Program-made: the position numbers and the translations under genes | From: an uncultured Bacteroidota bacterium | GTDB lineage: Bacteria > Bacteroidota > Bacteroidia > UKL13-3 | DNA: 45,593 nucleotides | NCBI GenBank assembly: GCA_903897855.1 | Contig: CAIUDH010000041.1 | Location: forward strand, 108,879-154,471 | Reading direction: 5' to 3' | Shown: positions 1 through 8,500 of the stretch, piece by piece | How the letters are laid out: the number at the start of each line of letters is the position of its first letter | How positions within the stretch are numbered: position 1 is the first letter of the stretch | The notes under the pieces: generated by a model | Databases searched by the model: none | Told to the model about the DNA's origin: nothing | Seen by the model: only the letters and a program-made list of their open reading frames with translations

Positions 1-1
1 C

Positions 2-580
2 ATGATGCTGAATACAGATGTTGAAAAGGCAACTCCCGATTTCATGAAATCGCTGAGCCAAGAACAGATCATCGCTTTAGATGTGCGTCCCATATTAGCC
101 ACCGGCACCGACCCGTTTAAAGTTATTTTGGAAAAAACAAAAGAAATTGAAGAAGGTCAGGCACTGAAAATTATCAATACCTTTAAACCAGCTCCACTGA
201 TAACTTTATTAGAGCGGCAAGGTTTCATTTCTTATACAGAAGTCATTGATTCGAACTTGGTGGAGACTTATTTCTACAAACCCGAAAAAAAGACCGAAAC
301 CAAACCTCTTCAACCCAACGATGCCTCAATTGGTTGGGATGAAATACTAGAGCAGTTTTCGGACCACCTCGTAAAAATTGATGTACGTAATTTAGAGATG
401 CCTCAACCCATGCACATCATCATCGAAGCGTTAGACAAACTTCCTCCCAACCAGGCTCTGTTTATTTACCACCAGCGTCTTCCCGTTTTCTTATTACCCG
501 AATTAGCTGAAATGAAATTTGAATTCCGTATTAAAGAAGTGAGTGCTGAGGAAGTATGGTTGCTAATTTTCAGAGCTTGA
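2..580 (+). CDS. DUF2249 double-domain protein (possibly 5'-partial)
   Basis: The protein of about 192 residues contains two copies of a DUF2249-like fold. The first (about residues 22-90) begins IIALDVRPIL and the second (about 122-192) begins LVKIDVRNLEMPQP, and each ends in a hydrophobic strand. DUF2249 is a small TusA-like family often found next to nitric-oxide, denitrification and Fe-S genes in Bacteroidota; its biochemical role is not settled. No signal peptide is seen, so it should be cytoplasmic. The ATG lies at base 2, so the true start could be upstream of the window. It ends one base before the next gene, so the two are almost certainly co-transcribed. The family call is by motif and context. 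Confidence 0.8.
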   Translation: MMLNTDVEKATPDFMKSLSQEQIIALDVRPILATGTDPFKVILEKTKEIEEGQALKIINTFKPAPLITLLERQGFISYTEVIDSNLVETYFYKPEKKTETKPLQPNDASIGWDEILEQFSDHLVKIDVRNLEMPQPMHIIIEALDKLPPNQALFIYHQRLPVFLLPELAEMKFEFRIKEVSAEEVWLLIFRA

Positions 581-581
581 G

Positions 582-1874
582 ATGAGTATCACCGTGCCAC
601 AAGAGGAACTCGTAAAACCTACTGCCCATAGGGTAATACTGCCATTTTATATTTATTCAGCCCTTTCTTTTTTAATAGCCACGTCACTCCTGTTTTTTTC
701 AAGTGAAAGCGTCACACAACATTTTTTCAACCCCAAGTTATTAGCTATTACTCATACCATAGCCCTGGGATGGGGCACGATGATGATATTGGGCGCGAGC
801 CATTTATTAGTACCTGTTTTAATTCAAGGAAAATTATACAGTACTGCACTGGCTTATACTTCATTTGTTTTTGCTGCCAGTGGAATTCCTATACTAGCAT
901 ATCATTTTTATTATTTTGATTTCGGATGGATGACTCAACTTGGTGCCCTACTAATAAATGCTGCGGTCATGGTCTATGTCATAAACCTTGCCATGAGTAT
1001 GATCAAAAGCAAGAAAGAAAATGTTCATGCGGCTTTTATTTTTACGGCTGCATTATGGTTACTCATCACTACGATGCTGGGGCTGCTCCTCGTTTGCAAT
1101 TTTGTGGATCCGCTGCTACCCCAAAACTCAACCTACTATCTTTCGCTGCATGCCAATATAGGTGTCGTCGGTTGGTTTCTTCTCCTGATCATAGGCGTAG
1201 GCTCAAGGTTGATACCGATGTTTCTGGTATCTAAATATAGCAATGCCAGTTTGCTTTGGGTTATTTATGCCTTGATAAATTTTAGTCTCCTCCTCTTCTT
1301 TTTTCTATTCCTGTATTGGCCATTTTCTACTTGGTATTTTATTCCTGTAGCGGCCATCTTCGTAGCCATCTTCCTTTTCATGTTTTACTGCTACCAATGT
1401 TTCAAAAGTAGAATTCGAAAAAAAATAGATGAACAACTAAAGTCCTCCCTCCTTTCGGTGCTCCTGATGGGCATTTCTATCCTTGTTTTAATCACCCTCA
1501 TCGCTGGATATACTTTGTCGCATGCCACCAACACGGTATTCGCTCTGCTCTATGGGTTTGTTGTTTTTTTTGGATGGCTTACCGTCCTCATTTTCGGAAT
1601 GACTTTTAAAACATTACCTTTCATCATTTGGGATAAAGTGTATCAAGTGCAGTCAGGTAAAGGCACCACGCCGAACCCGAAGTCGCTATTCAGTAGCCGT
1701 ATCTTTACGATGATGGTTCTCGTTTATCTTTCCGGGTTCCTTATGTTTGCCATCGGAATTTTCTTTGCCTCTAATACGTTATTAAAAATAGCTAGTTTTT
1801 TTTTACTAGTCTCCGCCTTACTTTATAATTGGAACGTTTTTAAAACCATACTACACAAAAAAATAAAGCCATGA
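582..1874 (+). CDS. Haem-copper oxidase subunit I / NnrS-like polytopic membrane protein
   Basis: A 430-residue integral membrane protein with about 12 hydrophobic segments. Histidines lie in or near the membrane segments at H58 (ITHTIALGWG), H74 (GASHLLVP), H108, H149 and H190 (SLHANIGVVGW), resembling the haem-ligand pattern of cbb3-type cytochrome oxidase subunit I-like proteins and of NnrS, a haem/copper membrane protein linked to nitric oxide stress. The full oxidase copper-B motif is not evident, so it is probably not a complete terminal oxidase. It sits between a DUF2249 gene and a Fe-S assembly factor and overlaps the next gene by 4 nt (ATGA). Its role in NO or respiratory stress is inferred from the cluster. 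Confidence 0.65.
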   Translation: MSITVPQEELVKPTAHRVILPFYIYSALSFLIATSLLFFSSESVTQHFFNPKLLAITHTIALGWGTMMILGASHLLVPVLIQGKLYSTALAYTSFVFAASGIPILAYHFYYFDFGWMTQLGALLINAAVMVYVINLAMSMIKSKKENVHAAFIFTAALWLLITTMLGLLLVCNFVDPLLPQNSTYYLSLHANIGVVGWFLLLIIGVGSRLIPMFLVSKYSNASLLWVIYALINFSLLLFFFLFLYWPFSTWYFIPVAAIFVAIFLFMFYCYQCFKSRIRKKIDEQLKSSLLSVLLMGISILVLITLIAGYTLSHATNTVFALLYGFVVFFGWLTVLIFGMTFKTLPFIIWDKVYQVQSGKGTTPNPKSLFSSRIFTMMVLVYLSGFLMFAIGIFFASNTLLKIASFFLLVSALLYNWNVFKTILHKKIKP

Positions 1875-2194
1875 ATGAAACCACCAACGACCCCATTCGA
1901 TGCGATCGCGCACTCAACGCATTAGAAGAAATTATTGACCCTGAAATTGGATTGAACATCGTCGATTTAGGTCTAATCTATGAACTTGATTTTGACGATG
2001 CCAACTCCATTTTAAAGGTGGTGATGACCTTAACCACCCCACACTGTCCGATGGGCGAATCGATTACCGGTTCGGTTAAAACAGTGCTAAAGAATCATTT
2101 TCCTGAGATGGAAATATTTCTTGAATTAACCTTTTTTCCACCCTGGAACCTAGAAAAAATATCTGATGAGGGGCGGGAGTTTATCAACCAATAA
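1871..2194 (+). CDS. Metal-sulfur cluster assembly factor, MIP18/SufT (DUF59) family
   Basis: A 107-residue single-domain protein of the DUF59/MIP18 family, related to SufT and PaaD, which help mature Fe-S proteins. The signatures are DPEIGLNIVDLGLIY (about residues 23-37) and TTPHCPMGESI with the conserved cysteine C59. It starts inside the stop codon of the membrane-protein gene (ATGA overlap) and ends two bases before the Rrf2 regulator, so translation is probably coupled. Context suggests it services the Fe-S cluster of the regulator or a respiratory partner. It could equally be a general SUF-pathway accessory; no other suf genes are visible here. Confidence 0.85.
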   Translation: MNETTNDPIRCDRALNALEEIIDPEIGLNIVDLGLIYELDFDDANSILKVVMTLTTPHCPMGESITGSVKTVLKNHFPEMEIFLELTFFPPWNLEKISDEGREFINQ

Positions 2195-2196
2195 GT

Positions 2197-2628
2197 ATGC
2201 TAAGTCTCACCTGTAAAACAGCCATTAAAGCGGTGCTTTTTCTAGCCTCCAAAGAGGAGCGTGATGGAAAATATAGTATTAAAGAAGTGGCCACTTTTAT
2301 TAATGCCAGCGAACATAGTGTAGGCAAGCTGCTTCAAACACTTGTGAAGGCCGAAATAATTCAGAGCTCCAAAGGACCCAACGGTGGATTTTACCTCAGC
2401 CACAAACAAAGAAAACAAGCCCTTATTCATATCGTGGAAGCCATCGATGGTAAAGATGTTTTTAAACAATGTGGCTTAGGGTTTAGCAAATGCTCCTCCT
2501 CTCACCCTTGCCCCATTCATAACGATTATAAAATTGTCCGAGATTTATTTGAAAACCTCTGTTTAAGCAAAAAAGTAAGCGACTTATGCGGCCCATTAAC
2601 GGATGGTTTATCTTATCTGATAGGATAA
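2197..2628 (+). CDS. Rrf2-family Fe-S transcriptional regulator (NsrR/IscR-like)
   Basis: A 143-residue Rrf2 protein. The N-terminal winged helix-turn-helix spans about residues 1-80, with the typical RGPNGGF-like wing here read as KGPNGGFYLS. Downstream, C92, C99 and C105 form a cysteine triad (CGLGFSKC then SSSHPC), and H108 follows the third cysteine by three residues, as the cluster-ligand histidine does in E. coli IscR. It therefore very likely binds a Fe-S cluster and senses NO, oxygen or cluster status. Being last in the DUF2249/NnrS-like/SufT operon suggests autoregulation of that operon, but the promoter lies outside the window. NsrR versus IscR cannot be decided from sequence alone. 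Confidence 0.85.
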   Translation: MLSLTCKTAIKAVLFLASKEERDGKYSIKEVATFINASEHSVGKLLQTLVKAEIIQSSKGPNGGFYLSHKQRKQALIHIVEAIDGKDVFKQCGLGFSKCSSSHPCPIHNDYKIVRDLFENLCLSKKVSDLCGPLTDGLSYLIG

Positions 2629-2646
2629 TATTAGCGATCGCATATG

Positions 2647-2678
2647 GAAGTGACTCGGTTTGAGTTCCTAGTCATTTC
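2647..2678. terminator. Weak hairpin between convergent genes
   Basis: A 9-bp imperfect stem (GAAGTGACT at 2647-2655 with AGTCATTTC at 2670-2678, one G-U pair) and a 14-nt loop lie between the convergent Rrf2 and peroxidase genes. There is no clear U-tract on either side. The location suits a shared terminator but the structure is weak. Confidence 0.3.
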
Positions 2679-2696
2679 ACACCTCAGCATGCCCCT

Positions 2697-3803
2697 TTAA
2701 AACGGAGTACTATACCTTAAATCTTTCGTGAGGCTCGTATCGGTAAGCGTTTTCAAAAATGCCACCAGTTGCATTTTCTGGGTGGTCGACATTCGGTATT
2801 TTGGAAGCATCATCATATTTACATCGAGGTTACGATTACGATAAAAACCATGATCATAAAACTCCACCACCTCCTCCAAAGTTTTAAAACGACCGTCGTG
2901 CATATAAGGCGCGGTGAGTGCTATATTACGAAGCGTAGGAGTTTTAAACATCATACTGTCGAAACCCTGATGCGTAACACCAAACCTCCCTACATCAACC
3001 TGAGTGCCACTCATGGCAGTGTCTAAGCCATTATGTTTGAAATCGAAATTAGTGAAGGTGTTTCCAGCACTATGACAATGAATACAGTCGCCTAAAGTTT
3101 GGCTTTGAAAAATAGCATAACCCTCCAATTCATCATTACTTAGATTTATTTTGCGCTGTGCCCAAAGGTCAAATTTTGAATCCCCTGAAACGATGATGCG
3201 TTCAAATTGCGCCAATGCTTTTGCCACTAATGCTACCGTAATTGAATCGGTGCCGAAGGCTTTTTTAAATAAATACGGATAGTTCGGGTCGGCTTGTAAT
3301 TCGTTGGCAAGCAAGGAAATATCCTGATTCATCTCTACCGGATTCGTAATAGGTCCGATAACTTGTTCTTCTAGGTTTGGCTGACCTCCATCCCAAGTAA
3401 AACTTTTAGCCCATAAGAGGTTAAAAGTAGTGGGCGCATTTCGGCGTGTTTTCGAAAACCCATCGGCACCCAGGCTTAGCGCAAAATCAGGACCATTGCT
3501 GAAAGCATATTTTTGTATGTGACAGCTTCCGCACGACTGTTTGTTATTTCCGGAGAGCAGAGGATCATAGAACAATCGACGCCCCAAAGCAATACCTTGC
3601 ACCGTCAATGGATTATCATTTCTAAGATTTAAATCGACGACTTTAGATGAAAATCCGCGAGGAATGAAACTTTCAACCGACACTAAAACAGGCGCATTTA
3701 AAGGAGTTGCCACTTTTGGATCCTTGCTACAACTCAGGATCATGGCGGCAGAAAGCGCAATTAAACAAAAAGCAAGGAGGTTTCTTTTTTTCATTACGAT
3801 CAT
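2697..3803 (-). CDS. Di-haem cytochrome c peroxidase / MauG-MbnH-like lipoprotein
   Basis: A 368-residue protein of the bacterial di-haem peroxidase/MauG superfamily. It has two haem c motifs, CGSCH (C91-H95) and CIHCH (C240-H244), spaced as usual for the family, and the YMHDGRFKTLEEVVEFYDHG segment near the C-terminus. The N-terminus is a lipoprotein signal ending MILSC (C25), so it should be anchored in the periplasm or outer membrane. It begins 3 nt after the upstream MbnP-like gene ends; a second in-frame ATG three codons in (3794) is equally possible. The pairing with MbnP suggests a MbnH-like role, oxidising a tryptophan of the partner, rather than simple peroxide detoxification. That role is inference; the di-haem family call is firm. 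Confidence 0.88.
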   Translation of the reverse strand: MIVMKKRNLLAFCLIALSAAMILSCSKDPKVATPLNAPVLVSVESFIPRGFSSKVVDLNLRNDNPLTVQGIALGRRLFYDPLLSGNNKQSCGSCHIQKYAFSNGPDFALSLGADGFSKTRRNAPTTFNLLWAKSFTWDGGQPNLEEQVIGPITNPVEMNQDISLLANELQADPNYPYLFKKAFGTDSITVALVAKALAQFERIIVSGDSKFDLWAQRKINLSNDELEGYAIFQSQTLGDCIHCHSAGNTFTNFDFKHNGLDTAMSGTQVDVGRFGVTHQGFDSMMFKTPTLRNIALTAPYMHDGRFKTLEEVVEFYDHGFYRNRNLDVNMMMLPKYRMSTTQKMQLVAFLKTLTDTSLTKDLRYSTPF

Positions 3804-3806
3804 CGA

Positions 3807-4559
3807 TTACTCCACACTTGAGAGCGTGAAGGCATTCGCCATATTAGATTTCATTTTCTTCATCCACACTTCATCACCAATATTCGATTGTCGGTTATTA
3901 TCAACCGTGAAATCAATAACCGACGCTGCATCGCCAAGTACCTTATCAATATCAAGATTAATATTTATTTTCCGGTCTACTCCTTTCACATCCAGTAAAA
4001 GAGGCAGCTCTATTTTCACCAGCGCCGAATCGGTACCCAGATGATTGCGATAGGCAGTTTCGGTGGTGATGGAGGCCGTCGTAAACCGACCTTCCAGTTT
4101 ATAAAAAACATACCCGAAAGTCCATGTCCAAAGCATCCCATTCGATGCACTTAAAGCCCCTTCCTGCGCACCGGTATGATTACGTTCCTGATCCACCCCG
4201 ACGTAAAATTTAATTTTACGATAATTCCCATTCAATGTTTTTCTATCCAGGATAAAGGAGGTGCTCTGCACGTCAAAAGCATCAATCAGGTTATAGTTTT
4301 TGTAGTTCGTTTCGATGCCTTTATCATCGACGAAAGTAATATTCGAAATATAGTACTTAAGTAAATCAATGGTGTAATTATTCCCGGCTTTATTGGTATG
4401 TACCGATGTCGAACGCACCATCGGCTGGCCTTGAATCGAATGAGTAAAACTAAAAAGAACCACCGCATCGGGGTTGGGCATCACCGGCTTGTCGTTAGGC
4501 CTACAAGAAGAGAGAAAAAACAAGGACACTCCGAAGATCAAAAATTTTAAGACATTCAT
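3807..4559 (-). CDS. MbnP-like copper-binding lipoprotein
   Basis: A 250-residue lipoprotein with signal MNVLKFLIFGVSLFFLSSC (lipid-modified C19). The rest matches the MbnP-like domain: an early FSFTHS strand (H40), the KYYISNITF segment, and the SNGMLWTWTFGYVFYKLEG core with W144 and W146. In methanotrophs MbnP binds copper after the partner di-haem enzyme MbnH converts a tryptophan to kynurenine. The next gene, 3 nt downstream, is just such a di-haem enzyme, so the two form an operon. The reading frame is open further upstream to 4655, but that would overlap yajQ and bury the signal peptide, so I chose the ATG at 4559. Which tryptophan is modified, and whether it is, is inference. Confidence 0.82.
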   Translation of the reverse strand: MNVLKFLIFGVSLFFLSSCRPNDKPVMPNPDAVVLFSFTHSIQGQPMVRSTSVHTNKAGNNYTIDLLKYYISNITFVDDKGIETNYKNYNLIDAFDVQSTSFILDRKTLNGNYRKIKFYVGVDQERNHTGAQEGALSASNGMLWTWTFGYVFYKLEGRFTTASITTETAYRNHLGTDSALVKIELPLLLDVKGVDRKININLDIDKVLGDAASVIDFTVDNNRQSNIGDEVWMKKMKSNMANAFTLSSVE

Positions 4560-4573
4560 AAACGAAATAATTT

Positions 4574-4636
4574 TACTTTTGCAACACCATCGAACAAAGC
4601 AATATACGTAATAATGTTCGAATGGTTGCAAAATAA
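4574..4636. promoter_or_regulatory. Divergent intergenic region with imperfect inverted repeat and mirrored -7-like elements
   Basis: Between the divergent MbnP-like gene and yajQ lies an imperfect inverted repeat with arms of about 20 bp (4577-4596 and 4615-4633), sharing TTTTGCAAC and CGAACA with one or two bulges, around an 18-nt spacer. The left arm overlaps TACTTTTG (4574-4581), a full match to the Bacteroidota -7 consensus TAnnTTTG pointing to yajQ. The right arm reads TTATTTTGC on the minus strand toward the MbnP gene, one base short of the consensus. No good TTG -33 is seen for either. Confidence 0.45.
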
Positions 4637-4648
4637 AATTAAAACACC

Positions 4649-5140
4649 ATGGCATCTTTTGATATTGTAAATAAAATAGAAGAGCAGAACATTGACAACG
4701 CCGTTAATACAGCACGGCGTGAACTCCTCAACCGCTACGACCTCAACGGCACCGACAGTGAAATTGAGTGGGATCGAAAGGCCAATACCATCACCATCAT
4801 CAGTAATAATGAGATGCATGTAAATGCCATCGAGGATATTTTGCTTGCCCGAATGATTAAACAACATATTGAAGCCAAGACCCTCGACTTATCAAAAGAA
4901 ATATTACCCAGTGGCAAAACTTCACGTAAAGTGCTGCCTATAAAATCGGGTATCGACAAGGAGGCGGCCAAGAAAATAATTGCCAAAATAAAAGAGAGTA
5001 AACTTAAAGTACAAGCCGGTATCATGGATGATAAGATTCGAGTGACAGCCAAACAAATCGACGACTTGCAAAAAGTCATCTCCTTGTGTCGCTCTTCCGA
5101 CTTCGATTTACCGCTTCAGTTTGACAATATGAAAGCATAG
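4649..5140 (+). CDS. yajQ: YajQ-family nucleotide/cyclic-di-GMP-binding protein
   Basis: A 163-residue protein matching the YajQ (DUF520) family over its full usual length. It opens with the hallmark MASFDIVNKIEEQNIDNAVN, has RYDLNGTDSEIEW about residues 29-41, and ends with the second ferredoxin-like subdomain (KVQAGIMDDKIRVTAKQIDDLQ). YajQ proteins bind nucleotides; the Xanthomonas homologue XC_3703 and related proteins bind cyclic di-GMP and act with transcription factors. It is a cytoplasmic soluble protein. The gene is monocistronic here, divergent from the MbnP operon, with 366 nt before the next gene. The family call is firm; the ligand in this organism is not shown by sequence. Confidence 0.93.
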   Translation: MASFDIVNKIEEQNIDNAVNTARRELLNRYDLNGTDSEIEWDRKANTITIISNNEMHVNAIEDILLARMIKQHIEAKTLDLSKEILPSGKTSRKVLPIKSGIDKEAAKKIIAKIKESKLKVQAGIMDDKIRVTAKQIDDLQKVISLCRSSDFDLPLQFDNMKA

Positions 5141-5506
5141 TAAGCCCTTTTATTCAACTCCACTTCTCTTTCTTTAAATACTTTATTCAAAGCATACCCT
5201 TGATGGGGAGATTTACATTAATTCCCATTAATCCGTATATTTGTTATAGTATAAAATACTCAATAGCACTTTCCCTTAAAAAAAGACTGATTTGAATCAT
5301 ATTCAAAAAACTTTATTCTCGTTAATGTTGCATGTTAAGATTTATAATATAACAAAAACAAAAAATCTTTAATTCAATAAATTCTTATTTGTGAAGGGGC
5401 AGGTTGAATTTTTTCATCTACCGGAGGTACTCGACAATTACTAATGATGTGATATCCTTTGCGCCGATTGGTGGAACTGATTGATTTTAAAATCAAGGGA
5501 TAGGAT
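5141..5506. other. 366-bp AT-rich intergenic region upstream of the hybrid kinase
   Basis: No credible ORF or RNA gene is seen. TATATTTG at 5236-5243 matches the Bacteroidota -7 consensus with a partial TTA at the -33 position; if real it would give a leader of about 260 nt. A perfect 16-bp palindrome lies at its 3' end (separate entry). Confidence 0.4.
5481..5496. promoter_or_regulatory. Perfect 16-bp palindrome 10 nt before the kinase start
   Basis: TTGATTTTAAAATCAA at 5481-5496 is fully self-complementary with no spacer. It lies between any promoter further upstream and the ATG at 5507. It could be an operator for a dimeric repressor or a small mRNA hairpin affecting initiation. Its AT-rich core means chance is possible. 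Confidence 0.35.
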
Positions 5507-8500
5507 ATGGAATATAATCGAAACAAAACCAATGTACCACTTCTTGAAAGCCTGCAAGCTTTACAACAAGAAAATAACGACTTAACGGAGTTGTTAGCCA
5601 AACTCACTTTGGATCAAAAACAAGCAGAAGAAAAACAACTCCTGCTGAATGAGAAAAGAGAAAAATTTGTGTCACTTCGTGATGACGTCGTGGTGTTACT
5701 CGGTATGAATCTCCAATTGAAAGAGATGTTCGACAGACTAATTTTATTGATTCAAAGCAGACTAAATCTTACTGCTGTTGCTGTACGATTTAAAGTTGGC
5801 TCTGATTTCCCGTATCTTTCACATACGAGCTTTTCGGGAGATGTTCTCGATCACAAAAACTCAATCCTTGACGAATGCCTAGAACTGAAATTATGCGTTA
5901 GGGAAGATGGTAGTTTGAACCTAGATTGTGCCTGCGGTATAGTTGTATCGGGTAAAACAGATCCGAAAAATCCATTTTTTAGCCAACAAGGGAGTTTTGT
6001 TTCTAATAACCCTCACCAACTCCAAGAATTAACAGTAAATAAAGATTCAAGTTCGTCTTCAATAAACACCTACACTCATTTAAAACATGGTTCACTTGCC
6101 ATTATTCCCATCAAAGTTGAGGAATCTGTCATCGGCACCTTACAGCTTAACCATAAGGAACTAGATGCCTTCAGCGAGGAGGATATCGTTTTTTTTGAAA
6201 GAATCTGTTCCGGTATTGGCCTTGCAATTATTCGTATTCAAAGCCAGGAAGCATTATCAACAGAAAAAAGAAAACTTGCTTCTATTCTTACAGGCACCAA
6301 TACGGCTACCTGGGAATGGAAATTACAAACAGATGAATGGATTCTTAATGAAAGGTGGGCCGAAATGATTGGTTATACCTTGCAGGAAATTTCATCTATC
6401 GGCAATAAGTCCACTCAAAAATATATCCATCCCGATGACTTCGAAATGTCAAGGATTCTTTTTGAAAAACATATCAATGGCGAGATCGATTCTTACGATT
6501 GTGAAATTCGTATAAAAAACAAGAAAGGAAATTGGATATGGATGCACGACAAGGGGAAAATTTGTGAATGGGATAAAGAAGGCAAGCCATTTCTTATGCT
6601 AGGTACACGTCAGAATGTAACGGCACGTAAGAAAATCGAAGAAAAGCAGAAGCACAGTGAAGAAAAGTTTAGAATCGCTTTTAAAACCAGTTTAGATGCG
6701 GTTTATATAGCCGTTTGGGAAGATGGGATGATTACTGAAGTCAATAATGTTTTTGAAGACACTTTTGGGTACTCGAATGAGGAGATCATTGGTAAGACCG
6801 CTCTTGAATTAGGCATTTATAACAAACCGTCGGACCGCAGTATCATGATTTCGAAGATAAAAGCCGATGGGCAGGTAAAAGACTTCGAATTTGAGGGAAG
6901 AAAAAAAAATGGGGAAATTATACACGTTTCAATGAGTAACACGCTTTACACCCTCAATGCCAATAGATATATCTTAGGGGTTTTAAGAGATGTTACCCAA
7001 CAAAAGCAAGATGCGGAAACAATAAGAAAAAAAGATGTTGAATTTCAGAAACTTTCAGAGAATGTACCTGACCTTCTTTTTCAATTCACTCGTCGCCCCG
7101 ATGGAACTTATTTTGTACCGATAGCATCGGCTGGAATAAGAAATATTTTTGGCTGTGAGCCGAAGGACGTGTTAGAAGACTTTAGCCCTATTGCTAAGGT
7201 TTTATACCCCGACGACGCCGAAAGAGTGATTTACGAGATTGAGTACTCAGCAAAAAACATGACTCCTTTCTTCTGTGAATTTCGAGTTCATATCCCCGGT
7301 CGTGATATCCAATGGATATTGTCACGTTCCATCCCTGAAAAAATTGCCGATGGAGGTATAACCTGGTATGGTTTTAATACTGATATTACAGCTCAAAAAA
7401 AATCATCTTCTCAATTTGAAACCATCCTTCAAACCACCAAGGATGGTTTTGGGATATTAGATTCTGACACTGGAAAAATTTTAGAAGTAAATGAATCGTA
7501 TTGTGAAATGCTTGGTTACAGCAAATTAGAATTGTTGAACATGAGTATTATGGAAGTGCAGATGGAGAGGTCAGAAGAAGAAATACAAGTACAATTGGAA
7601 AAAGTTAAATCCTCAAGCCATCACTCTTTTGAGACAAGACATAAAACCAAAAATGGAAAACATATAGATGTTGACTTGAGCGTCACATTTTCAGAACTAG
7701 ATGGAGGCCGCATATTTATATTTGCTCGCGATATCAGCAGGCGTAAATTAGCAGAAAAGGAACTCCTGGAAGCCAAAGATCAAGCGGAAGAAAGCGACCG
7801 CCTAAAATCGGCCTTCCTAGCCAATATGAGCCATGAGATACGCACCCCAATGAACGGCATCCTTGGCTTTGCCAACCTTTTAAAAACTCCAAACTTGAGT
7901 GGCCAGGAGCAGCAAGAATATATCGATATCATCGAAAAAAGTGGGGCACGAATGCTAAATATTATTAATGATATTGTCGACATCTCGAAGATTGAAGCTG
8001 GGTTGATGAAAATAGAGATGATCAATACAAACGTAAACAAGGATCTCAAGGAAATCTGCGAGTTTTTCAAGCAAGAGGTGGAGGCCAAAGGGATGAAACT
8101 TATTTTTAGAAGTCCAGAATCGGCCGATGAAGTAATCATTGACACGGACCGTGAAAAACTCTTCGCCATCTTTACCAACTTAATAAAAAACGCCATTAAA
8201 TACTGCCAGGAAGGAACCATTGAAGTCGGTTATACTAAACTTAATACGCAAAACCAAAGTGAATTATTGTTTTATGTAAAAGATACTGGAGACGGCATAC
8301 CCAAAAATAGGCAAGAAGCTATTTTCGAACGCTTTATTCAAGCCGACATCACTGACAAGAAAGCCTTGCAAGGAGCCGGACTCGGACTAGCCATAACCAA
8401 ATCATACGTAGAGATGCTCAGAGGCAAAATATGGGTAGAAAGTGAGGAAGGAAGGGGCTCCACTTTTTATTTCACGTTGCCTTACACGGCACCTGATGGA

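Noticed and set aside
4286-4867. Minus-strand frames overlapping the MbnP and yajQ genes
   Set aside because: Both lie in other frames of firmly identified genes and show no protein family features.
5374-5607. Minus-strand frame over the kinase upstream region
   Set aside because: It overlaps the start of the hybrid kinase, has no promoter or recognisable family, and shows low-complexity Ser/Arg composition typical of a shadow.
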